A stretch of DNA of 64,000 nucleotides from Macrostomum hystrix. Lineage: Eukaryota; Platyhelminthes; Macrostomidae. Below are positions 46,461 through 56,948 of this stretch, piece by piece (positions within the stretch are counted from its first letter, which is position 1; every line of letters starts with the position of its first letter). A model generated the notes under the pieces. It made no database searches, had not been told where the DNA came from, and worked only from the letters and a program-made list of their open reading frames with translations. Position numbers and translations under genes: made by a program. The stretch covers positions 10,025,501 through 10,089,500 of the forward strand of contig CATNEN010000003.1 in assembly GCA_950097015.1 (NCBI GenBank), read 5' to 3'.

Positions 46461-47288
46461 GACCAAACCAGAGCTCTAACAGCCAACCGAGCTATAGATT
46501 CAATTATTAGACAATAGACATTAGTCTTGAACCACAGTACATCGGACAAACCGGATAAGTATTTCAACCTTGACTGCTTCTTACTTTATACCGATTGCTT
46601 ACCACCTTTGTGATTGCCTGAATACCATCAGTAATACGATTGGAAATATAACAACTAAGAGAGGGTTTAACACCGCTGGAAACCTGAGTCGAACTCACCG
46701 CTCATTGACCTAAATTAGGATATACTGTGAGCTCTCCTTTCTCGTCGATTAAGGTCATTACATCGGTTTAGAAAAAACGCATTGTACATGAGTAATGTTT
46801 TTACCATAAACTAAAGTCTAGTGGTAAATAGCCCCAAAAATCAAGTATCTTGATTAAAGGTATCTAAAAAACTTTTTACTAACAAATCCATCAGCAAATG
46901 AACAGCAAACCCCTATACTCAAATTTGGCTTTCAGTATTTCTAATAATAATAATAATTAATAATCAGATGTGCCGTGCCCTCATGCAATTAGTAATTACA
47001 TGCAATTTTATTAGGCAGTCTTAAGTAATATCGCTAAATTTTAGAAAAACCGAAGACGACATGTTGTAAAGCTGGACAACACGGACAAATTCGACTCTCA
47101 GAGACGCTGTGCCAACGAATAGATTCGGCAGACACAGCTAAGGCTGATGAAAATCGATGCCGAAAGACTGCCAGCCAATGAGCGAGCTTGGCGATTGCAG
47201 TTTGGAAAATCTGGTTTTCGATTTTAGTTCTTAGCAAGCATGCTGCAACTTACTCAGACAATTCGTACCTGAGTAATCACGAGAAATG
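46461..47288. other. Spacer with a possible zinc-ribbon exon relic
   Basis: On the plus strand at about 47043-47170, after TAAATTTTAG, a short frame with CCKAGQHGQ, SETLCQRID resembles the PARP-A exon-4 ribbon (TSCRRIN). It stops soon after. Otherwise no gene is seen. Confidence 0.25.
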
Positions 47289-47660
47289 GGGCGTGAGTTG
47301 GCAGAGCTGTTAACGCGTCTGCCTCTCGCACCAAGGTCCTGAAGCTCGATTCCTCGACGAGGCCACCTTCATTTGTGGCGCAGCCGCGGTGAGAAGGCTT
47401 GAGGGCTTGTCGTGCAATTTACACCCTTAGAGGGCCAACCTATAAGGCAGTGAAATATACATCGCCCGATGATGAGAAAGTCAGGGCAGATGTACACACC
47501 TGTGTGAGAGTGTGCCTGCGTACAGTATCTGTGTGCGTGTGTGCCCACGAGTCAGCGAATTGGGCAGAATTGCCTCCTCGCTGGCTGCGGATCTAGTGTC
47601 ACCAAATGATGTCCCATTTCCCGCAGCCCTTCTGCAGTTATTATTCTTATTAATAATATT
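47289..47660 (+). mobile_element. tRNA-derived SINE copy D (fullest copy)
   Basis: The head GGGCGTGAGTTGGCAGAGC (A-box-like) is followed by GTCTGCCTCTCGCACCAAGG and a B-box-like AGCTCGATTCC. The body then has GGCGCAGCCGCGG, a CA/TG-rich segment with ACACCTGTGTGAGAGTGTG, and GAATTGCCTCCTCGCTGGCT. The tail is an imperfect TTATTATT run. The tRNA-like head makes RNA polymerase III transcription likely. Confidence 0.82.
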
Positions 47661-48049
47661 TATATTATTAATCATGACTATCATTAGATAAAAATACTCG
47701 TATACTCGTAATGCGTCCTGGATGACAATCATCGAAACTATTTACCCAGGCTATTTTAATTAGCATTGGCGACGGTCAAGATCGAGTGACAGCTGCTACA
47801 AAAACCGCCGAACAAATGATGCAGCGAACTATACCTGCCCCTACCGGGTTGGCCGTCAAGTTGCTCAGTTGGTCCGGGCATGGTCGGAACTAAACGTGCT
47901 GATAAGCCGGCTGGAAACGAACGAAGACGATGACGGTGCAGACGGGGACAGTGGACGCAACAAAGGAGTGGGGAATTGCTTATGGATGTTTATTATTCGC
48001 TAATCTATATTGCTACAAGTGATCGATTGAACTGACTCGTTGCATCCAG

Positions 48050-49184
48050 AACCAGCACCGCCGGGGATATTGGCCGAGATGCGAACAATTTGATCTGCAG
48101 ACACCCTTCCGGAGGATCTGATTTCAATTTAACCGGACTTGTAGGCGAGATGCAGCGTCGATCGGCTGACAATGAACCAGATCATCGAAATGAGCATGGC
48201 CGCCCAAATGATGAAAGGCAGCGTCGTTGGGGAAGGAACAGGGTAAATTGTTTCAAGACCTGTCTCCGTTTAACCGATGAACAGAATAAAAGCTAGCTTA
48301 ATTTTTAATTCTTAGAATCACTTCGAGAAACGACGTCCATATAGTGGCAGCGATTGTGACTTACAGCAACAGCGAACCTCAACTGAGCCTGAAAGCAATG
48401 CCGACGACAATTCGGGACGTGAAAACAATGGCAGGAAACACTGTCAGCGAGGCCATTGGCGGCGAAGGCGGGTGGGCAGGTACGACAGAAATTCATTTCT
48501 TGTGAAGGTATAAGTTTTAATGGCGCTGTTTATCTGCATTATTTTCTGTTTTCGCCGTCAGAAAATTCGTCACTTTAATTGCGGCCATTGGGAGAAGCTC
48601 GACCAGCAGGCTTCAGCTCGTCAGTGAGCAGCGAATTCTGCTCCCAGTGCTGGCCGTTGACAGCTCAGATGCAGCGGGATTCCCTATTTAGCCAGCCCCG
48701 GGGCAAGGACCAAATCAAACGCACAATTCTATCCGAGAATGACCCCGAAACCTCATTGGAATATGTCCAAGTGCTTGATCGAGTCACACCATTTGTTAAG
48801 CCTGAGCACAAGATGACCGTCAAAATTCGAAGCATTGAACGAATTGAAAATCAAATGCTGGATAGACGAGTGTATCACATCTACGATCAGCTGATTAACA
48901 AAAAATGGTGAGCCAATATTACTGATCCACGGCACTTAAGGTGAAATCGCTATGAAAATTATTTAAGAAGGATTCAAGGTACGATTCCCTGTTTAAACCG
49001 AATCAATTAACTGTTTTGTATTTACTTATTTTACTCTTGACCATATAAACCATTGTTACAGGTCGGCACCAAACGCATGAACGGAGCGGGGATCTACTTC
49101 GCAACGGACACTTGTAAGAGCGCCCAGTATGCCAGAGATAGCGGTGTGAAGACCCTACTGCTGTGCAATGTAGGCCCACCCAGG
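48050..49184 (+). pseudogene. PARP-C: degraded third PARP copy
   Basis: Candidate exons: 48050-48242 and 48316-48479 (both open, with AG/GT borders, hydrophilic Arg/Asn/Asp-rich), 48562-48978 and 49062 onward. The third starts with a ribbon relic HFNCGHWEKLD, meets a stop and a frameshift, and then reads SSEFCSQCWP and SIERIENQMLDRRVYHIYD. ILLIHGT is followed by TAA codons where PARP-A has Ser and Arg. After an intron absent from PARP-A comes KRMNGAGIYFATDTCKSAQY. The frame ends before the catalytic Glu. His and Tyr are present but the gene is broken, so it makes no full enzyme. Confidence 0.75.
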
Positions 49185-51365
49185 TGAAGATTGAGATGTG
49201 CGCCTTACCATGAGCAACTTGTGCAACTACGTTTACAGAACTATGAACTGATAGACTACTCAAGCATTACTTCATGCTAAATATATATAATTCATTGTGT
49301 CTGTGTCTTAAGTGGGAGCGTTTTCACGCAGCCTCATTTTGCTTGGCGATATGAGATGAAAGACTTGTTGGGTTGTCTATGCAAGTTAAAAGTAAAAAAG
49401 ATATACCCTGTCGAACTGCTTGCAAAACGATGTACGTATAGTGTTAGGTTCTTGACCTACACCATGCAGCTTCACAAAACCTAACAACGATACTGCGAGA
49501 CTCGCAGCCAGCGATATAGCCTTCGTTTTTTTGTTTGATTTCTTATTCGTACACCTTTCATAGTTTCTTTGTCTGATGTATTGGGTTAAGTCTAGAGGTT
49601 ATGGTCTACTGATGTAAGAAGGCTACGAGTGTATAGCTTGGCGCACCTAATCCTTATCGACGGAGCTGGCAAGATTTTGAGTCAAATGAATTTTGAGAAC
49701 ACTTAAAATTCTTCTCACAACTAGATGGGCTCCAAATTGAGCTCTGTTTGCCGGGAGGTGCGGTACAAATTGCGTTCCGCTCCGCCTTTTATTATATTTT
49801 CAAAGTTCTCCCCCTCCCGGAGTCCCCATCAAGACGATTGATGAATGGGGACGCAACCCCGATACTAGCGCATTGCTTTCTGCTGGCTGGGCATGCAAGC
49901 CGCCCCTATCCTGAAGGGCGTGGCGTCGCCCTCAGCGTAGCAGCTGTTGCATTGACGTGGCGTTGCGCTGCAATGAAACGGGGGGCATCCTTTTATTTCT
50001 CTTCTGTGTAGCCTACTCTCGTTTCCTCTAGCGCTTATTTTAGCCTGTAGATCAAGGACTACTAAACAACACAAAAAGCGAGGAGGCAACTGTCGTGGAG
50101 AGTCGCGGCTGAAGAGTCGCATAAATTCTTTAAAAAGCAGAGATCAGCCTATATAAAGTGCTAGAGAAAATTTCCGATGTTGTATTTTGAATCCAGATGG
50201 AAGAAGGCGGCGTTTTCGAAGGGGACGTTTTAATAGCTCATTGAGCTCATCTAACCTCAGTGCCGAACTCAGTAAAGTCTGCAGAGCAATTAATGGAAGG
50301 GAAGTCAGCCAGTAACAAAAAAGAAGAAGAACACCTGGGATTGAAAGTTAAGTGAAGCCAGCCCGAAGAGTTGGAAGAACAGTCATCATCTGAAAATTAG
50401 TGAATAAACTGTCAATATTATCGAAACGAAGTCGGTGAAACAGGCGGAGATCAATTGGAAGTTGGGGCAGAGGTTGAAATTAGAGGCACGACCTCAGTGA
50501 GTGATTCAGAGACAGAGAGCATGGAAGGTAGAATTAAAGCGCGAAGTCGAGGAGAGGATTACTTCCGAGGAGAACGCCACCTAAGAAGGAGAGCCTATAA
50601 ATGAGGATAAAATGTTCAGCCAGTCCACCATGCAGTATAACACGAGTAGACACGTCAGACCCCCAGCCGGGTCTACGACGTTTGCCACCCGACGTTAATC
50701 TCTACTCCTTTCCATTTTCCCTTCTTGCAAATATTCACGCTGTCTGTTTTAATACACCAATATGTGATCTCCAAATAAACGCCCAATTTTTGTGTCGGAT
50801 GCACCTTGACTTTAGTTTTAGTTTTAGATTGAGTTTTCTGGGAATTTTTTATGTATTAGATATTAGATACTACTTATAGTAAAACACGCCGACATGAAAA
50901 TGGTTGTCTCGCACTTTTTAAAATTCATAAAAGAACCTAGTAGGTCATTTCTATGCCCAAATCCAATGGTGCCCAAAGTATACTTTTTTATACAGCAGTA
51001 GAGCCGCTGTTTCAACATTTCTACTAAAAGTAGAATATGTTGTCGTCAGTAAATTTAATCAACTCTATAAAATTTCTGAAGCAAATCCTAACTTTGTTTT
51101 CAATATAATTCAGAGTAACTAGAATAAATAAAGCTACTGATAAAATCTGTGCAGTATAGAGACTGACATACACTGCAGTGTGTGATTTTTTGTTTTATCA
51201 ACTCCAAGGTCAGACTAAATCGTTTCAATTGTTTTAAGCCGGCAGATATCGAGAGAGAGAGCTCAAGGCGCAGAGAATCTCTCAGAAGGCACTTCAGTGG
51301 TCTTTACGAGAGTTATAAACTAAGAATACTTTATTCTATTTAGGCTGTTTGTCTTTTTTCATAAA
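49185..51365. other. Intergenic, no gene recognised
   Basis: A GC-rich patch at 49740-50010 and an AATAAA near 50775 hint at an old mobile element, but no ends, direct repeats or coding motifs were found. Confidence 0.4.
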
Positions 51366-51458
51366 TGTCCCTGTGTGCTCAGGATTCAACGGAATTGTCA
51401 GAATTGCCTTCGCTGGCTGAGGGTCTACTGTCACTAACTGATGTGCCAGTATACGTTC
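51366..51458 (+). mobile_element. Tail fragment of SINE family 1
   Basis: GTGTGCTCAGGATTCAACGG, CAGAATTGCCT and GCTGGCTGAGGGTCTACTGT match the 3' half of copies D and E. The head is absent. Confidence 0.6.
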
Positions 51459-52065
51459 ACCAATTAATTTCGATTGTAGTTTCAAGAATCAGCATCAGCG
51501 ATCTTGGTGCTACTGTACTCCTGGGCTGTACTGGCAGAATGAATGATGTTATTGTCTGCACTCAACTAAAGCGAGAAGGCTGAGAGACAGGGAGAGAAGA
51601 AGACAAATGAGTCTCGTATGCAATGATTGCTTCGTTTACATTGTGGCCAAACAGGTGGGTACTTATCTAAACTTTTTTTGACGACAAAAACTTTGCCAAA
51701 GTTAGCGACCGACAATGGGCAACTCACATGCGCGATACCGGCAGAGTCGACAAGGGCAAATACGTAGACCGTCTGCCGAGTAGGGTAATTAAACATTTGT
51801 CAAAAGCCTAACAAATGCTGATTGTTAGGCATTAATATAATGTATATGGATTCGCAGCTTGAGAAGTGTAACATTTCCCAGAATTCCAGCATCTCAACCA
51901 GGCCTTCTGTCTATCAGTGCAGACTAATTCGATGCGGAGTGTCAGAGTGCAAACGATTGGATTAAGGAGACCAACCTGAGGCTTATCGAGCGGCAGAATG
52001 CCCAGATAAGGAATGAAGCTGATTTACCTTCCCGACTGCAGGTACGCCAGCTAATTGCACACGTA
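51459..52065. other. Possible upstream exons of PARP-D, unproven
   Basis: Around 51700-51790 a short frame (TGRVDKGKYVDRLPSR) precedes a GTAATT. At 51960-52039 a coil-like frame (NLRLIERQNAQIRNEADL) ends at CTGCAG/GTACGC. Position and strand would suit 5' exons of PARP-D, but similarity to PARP-A is too weak to claim. Confidence 0.25.
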
Positions 52066-52410
52066 ATAAATAAAAATAACAATAGTTGCAGGGGGCTGTA
52101 GGCAATGACCCATCATTTAGTGACACTAGACCCGCAGCCAGCGAGGAGGCAATTCTGTCCATTCCGCTGACTCCTGAGCACACACGCACACAGATACAGT
52201 ACGCAGGCACACGCTCACACAGGTGTGTACATCTGCCCTGACTTTCTCATCGTCAGGCAGTGTACACTTCACTGTGCCTTGGAGGTGGCCCTCATCGGCG
52301 TAAGTTGCACGACAAGCCCTCAAGCCTTCTCTCCGCGGCTGCGCCCCAAATTAACGTGGCCTCGCCGTGGAATCGAGCTATGGGACCTTGGTGCGAGAAG
52401 CAAACTCAAA
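52066..52410 (-). mobile_element. tRNA-derived SINE copy E
   Basis: Minus orientation. It contains GCGAGGAGGCAATTCTG, ACACAGGTGTGTACATCTGC, CTGACTTTCTCATCGTCAGG and GGGACCTTGGTGCGAGAAGC. The left side ends in an ATAAATAAAAATAA tail. The very start of the head is damaged. Confidence 0.78.
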
Positions 52411-52639
52411 CTCTGCCACGGAGCTGAACTGGTGAACTGGTGAACTGCTGAACCAATTGCAGGCAGGGGCAAATTATGAATGTGACGTCACCATGCCGGT
52501 CGGCGATGACGTCATGCGAGCACCCAATGCGCAGATACGCCTTTGAGGAAGTCTTTATAATTTTATGCCCGCGTGTAAGTACATTTATAGAGAATTGTAT
52601 TCAGAAAAAATTGAGTGAGAATTGGTGTGACTGTATGCT

Positions 52640-53105
52640 AAGGGGTCTGAAGAGGAGCCAGCGTGTCACCTTGCAGGACACCAGAGCTTGTGCTGAACTC
52701 CTCAGTGGGGCCGTCGCTCGTCTGAACAAACGCCCTGGACCAGCAGTACAGGTCCATCACTGCAGTTACCAATGCAGGGGGAACGCCGTAGTAGGACAGC
52801 AGCCACGCGATCGCAGGCCTGGACACCGAGTCGAACGACTTGCGGAAGTCCACGAAGACAATCGACACAGCGCGTTGGCGCGGGTCTTGCAGGCCTCGAT
52901 GATTGAGCGGATGGTCGCAACCTGCCCTGTGGTGGACCTGCCTGGTCGGAAGCCGCTCTGTAGACTCAGCAGAATTGGGTTCAGGCCAGGCAGGAGGCGG
53001 TTGCGGAGCACTGCATTCAGCAGCTTCGCGGTGGTGCACTCCAGTGCGATGCCGCGCTGGTTGTCAAGGCTGGTGGATGCCCCCTTCTTCAGCCAACGAC
53101 TGAAA
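52640..53105 (-). mobile_element. LINE reverse-transcriptase fragment
   Basis: The minus strand encodes LKKGASTSLDNQRGIALE, SGFRPGRSTTGQVATIRS, then after a one-base frame change VSIVFVDFRKSFDSVSR and GVLQGDTLAP. These are non-LTR reverse-transcriptase motifs; the catalytic YxDD block is not present. The fragment is truncated at both ends, just upstream of the PARP-D exon. The 294-residue plus-strand frame here is its antisense shadow. Confidence 0.85.
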
Positions 53106-53356
53106 TGCAGTCGGTGTGAGAAACCCGCGATGGAAGTCTCTACCGGGCTTGTGGACTCAGGATTCCGCTCAACCTCTGCTCTGCCAGTGACTGCTCAAAT
53201 TCGGCACTCTGCTCTTTCGAACCAATCAATAAACTACAATCGAATTCAGCGACACGTACGCTCGCACTTTCCGGTGCTAACACTCAAAACTCTCCGGAGT
53301 ACAATGGAATTCTCAATAGAGTCAAACAGTTTATGCAAAATGAGTGTATTCTCAAT

Positions 53357-55636
53357 ATGAGAATTACGAGTATTAACATTGAACGGATTGAAAACCCGAT
53401 GCTAGATAGGCGAGTCTATGCGTTCACAACCAGCTGGTGAAGAATTGTGTTGTGCGCTACCTCACGTGAGCAGGTTGAGTCGATAATCAAGGATGGATTT
53501 CAGGTAAATTTTTCGTATAGACGTTCATTAAATTCAATACTACTTTTTGTATCCTCAAATTCCGAAAGATTCCTAAATCGTCAAATTCCTTCATCGTCAG
53601 ATTCCTAAAATCGTCAGATTCCTAAATCGTCAGATTTCTAAATCTTCAGATTCCTAAAACTTCAGATTCCTAAATCGTCAGATTCCTAAATCTTCAGATT
53701 CCTAAATCGTCAGATTCCTAAATCGTAAGATTCCTAAATCGTCAGATTCCTAAATCGTCAGATTCCTAAATCGTCAGATTCCTAAATCGTCAGATTCCTA
53801 AATCGTCAGATTCCTAAATCGTCAGATTCCTAAATCGTCAGATTCCTAAATCTTCAGATTCCTAAAACTTCAGATTCCTAAATCGTCAGATTCCTAAATC
53901 GTCAGATTCCTAAATCTTCAGATTCCTAAATCGTCAGATTTCTAAATCTTCAGATTCCTAAATCGTCAGATTCCAAAATAGTCAGATTCCTAAAATCGTC
54001 AGATTCCTAAATCTTCAGATTCCTAAAATCGTCAGATTCCAAAATAGTCAGATTCCTAAAATCGTCAGATTCCTAAATCGTCAGATTCCTAAATCGTCAG
54101 ATTCCTAAATCGTCAGATTCCTAAATCGTCAGATTCCTAAATCGTCGATCAGATTCCTAAATCGTCAGATTCCTAAATCGTCAGATTCCTAAATCTTCAG
54201 ATTCCTAAATCGTCAGATTCCTAAATCTTCAGATTCCTAAAATCGTCAGATTCCAAAATAGTCAGATTCCTAAAATCGTCAGATTCCTAAATCTTCAGAT
54301 TCCTAAAATCGTCAGATTCCAAAATAGTCAGATTCCTAAAATCGTCAGATTCCTAAATCGTCAGATTCCTAAATCGTCAGATTCCTAAATCTTCAGATTC
54401 CTAAATCGTCAGATTCCTAAATCGTCAGATTCCTAAATCTTCAGATTCCTAAATCGTCAGATTTCTAAATCTTCAGATTCCTAAATCGTCAGATTCCAAA
54501 ATAGTCAGATTCCTAAAATCGTCAGATTCCTAAATCTTCAGATTCCTAAAATCGTCAGATTCCAAAATAGTCAGATTCCTAAAATCGTCAGATTCCTAAA
54601 TCGTCAGATTCCTAAATCGTCAGATTCCTAAATCGTCAGATTCCTAAATCGTCAGATTCCTAAATCGTCGATCAGATTCCTAAATCGTCAGATTCCTAAA
54701 TCGTCAGATTCCTAAATCTTCAGATTCCTAAATCGTCAGATTCCTAAATCTTCAGATTCCTAAATCGTCAGATTCCAAAATAGTCAGATTCCTAAAATCG
54801 TCAGATTCCTAAATCTTCAGATTCCTAAAATCGTCAGATTCCAAAATAGTCAGATTCCTAAAATCGTCAGATTCCTAAAATCGTCAGATTCCTAAATCGT
54901 CAGATTCCTAAATCGTCAGATTCCTAAATCGTCGATCAGATTCCTAAATCGTTAGAATCCTAAATCGTCAGATTCCTAAATCTTCAGATTCCTAAATCGT
55001 CAGATTCCTAAATCGTCAGATTCCTAAATCGTCAGATTCCTAAATCGTCAGATTCCTAAATCGTCAGATTCCTAAATCTTCAGATTCCTAAATCGTCAGA
55101 TTCCAAAATAGTCAGATTCCTAAAATCGTCAGATTCCTAAATCTTCAGATTCCTAAAATCGTCAGATTCCAAAATAGTCAGATTCCTAAAATCGTCAGAT
55201 TCCTAAAATCGTCAGATTCCTAAATCGTCAGATTCCTAAATCGTCAGATTCCTAAATCGTCGATCAGATTCCTAAATCGTTAGAATCCTAAATCGTCAGA
55301 TTCCTAAATCTTCAGATTCCTAAATCGTCAGATTCCTAAATCGTCAGATTCCTAAATCGTCAGATTCCTAAATTGTCAGATTCCTAAATATTAAAATCGT
55401 TAAATCTGAAATCTGACATTCTGAAGGGTTTTATGGACTTACATGTTATTTATGCCGACTCTCAATTCTCCAATGGCACCTACGGAGAAGGGATCTACTT
55501 CGGGGCTGACGCGAGTGGCAGAGCGCGCTCTTCCAAATTGAAAGGCGACAAGATCAATGCCCTTTTATTCTGTGAAGTTGTGCTTGTCAAGTTTATGATC
55601 TGTCGCCAGCCACGGCAGGGACTTTGTTTGTTTTAG
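53357..55636 (+). pseudogene. PARP-D: degraded fourth PARP copy split by a minisatellite
   Basis: The first part (53357-53503) reads ITSINIERIENPMLDRRVYA, hits a stop, loses the LLIHGT segment, and resumes with EQVESIIKDGF before the donor GTAAAT. The second part (near 55430-55636) reads FSNGTYGEGIYFGADASGRA and ALLFCEVVLVKFMICRQP, then stops. The intron lies at the same place as in PARP-C (after the DGF motif) and is filled by about 1.8 kb of 16-bp repeats. The catalytic His and Glu regions are gone, so it is a pseudogene. Confidence 0.78.
53560..55395. repeat. 16-bp minisatellite (1.8 kb) with higher-order structure in PARP-D intron
   Basis: About 115 units of AGATTCCTAAATCGTC, with variants TCTTC, AATCGTC (+1 A), CCAAAATAGTC and the junction CGTCGATCAG. 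The CGTCGATCAG marker occurs near 54146, 54668, 54932 and 55259, and long runs of variants recur in the same order between markers, so blocks of many units were duplicated. Confidence 0.95.
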
Positions 55637-56948
55637 TTTGTTTTACTATTTTTAATTATGTATATCGTTTTTTATTGAAGTGTGATCTAGATATACTCTT
55701 GAATCTCAATTAAACTTCTATATATTTTTTAAACCTGTTTTTATAAATACACAGATCTCGTGAACGAATTGATATAAATTTTTGTAAAGGAAAATTTTAA
55801 CAAATACGCGAAAATATTTAAGCAGTTAAAACAAAAATCGCTACGCTTACACGACTGGTTAGAAGCCAGAAATTTTAAGAGAAAAATATACAGAGACATA
55901 TTAATTAATGAGCTTAGTATAGCTTGATATCTAGCATAGTCTCTTTGCTATGTACATTTGAATGCCTGCCGAAGTACATATCATGACTTAGACATTACAG
56001 CATTAATTATGCGTCAATTTTCTATAAATAGTTTTTAGTATGGATCTTAAATTAACGAAAATGTACAGTAACAATGCGACAATGACCGTTTAGAATTTAA
56101 CAAAGGCAAAGTTTTCATTTTTAATACGATGTTTAAATTGTTGTTTTTTACAACAAAAATAGAATTTAAACAAAATGAATATTTAATGACAATATAGAGC
56201 ACAAAGTCCCAAGGTGTGTGAAAAGTGCTTAAACAGACTCCAAGTTCTTTTCCTAAAGTTTTAATGTACAACATTGGATATACGGTTATTGTATTTTTTG
56301 AATTAATATTGGTAGACGACACTGACTAAAGTAAAAATATAACAGTTAAAAATAAAATTTTTACTGAAAGCTTACTTACAATATCTATGTTCTTTTTTGA
56401 AATTTAAGCAATGAAAAGCAGAAACAAAACTAAAAGCTCGACAGGTGAAAGTATAAATATATGCGTCAAACGAACTACAGCAGGTGACCTATTAGAAGTT
56501 GGAAGTGCTAAATAATATTCGATTGACTCAAAAGTACAGGAGAATGCAATGATATTATATTAGAATCTGTCTTCCAATCACAGATATGGATAAAAAGCAT
56601 CAAAATTATTTTTCATATTTTAAGGAAAATTTTAAGGAAAATAACAGTGCAGCGCGAGGTCAAGACTAGAAGTATCAGTTACTGAGTTAGTGTGCACTTT
56701 TTAAATGTAATTCTTACACTAGAAAGGGGGTAAATCGTTTACTTGATAATAAGTAGCCATGTTGAAAACTACGGTTATATATCAAGGATCTAAGTTCACA
56801 ATTATGGGCGCAAGGTTACTTCAAATAAACTGCTTTATAATCGTACGGAGACCGGTACAAAAAATCCTGGTACAGTGTAGTAAAAAGTGCATTTTTGTTA
56901 TCTAACTTGCTTTCGTTCTGCAGCTGACCTGCGATTGACGCCAGCGAC
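55637..56948. other. AT-rich spacer 3' of the Rac-like gene
   Basis: No gene recognised. It includes the 3' UTR of the Rac-like gene on the minus strand. Confidence 0.5.

Noticed and set aside
52476-53360. 294-residue plus-strand frame
   Set aside because: Its main part is the complement of a LINE reverse-transcriptase fragment on the minus strand, which carries recognisable motifs.
53560-55395. Possible CRISPR array or centromere-like satellite
   Set aside because: Units are direct tandem copies without unique spacers, so not CRISPR. Size and intronic location fit a minisatellite, and nothing supports centromere function.
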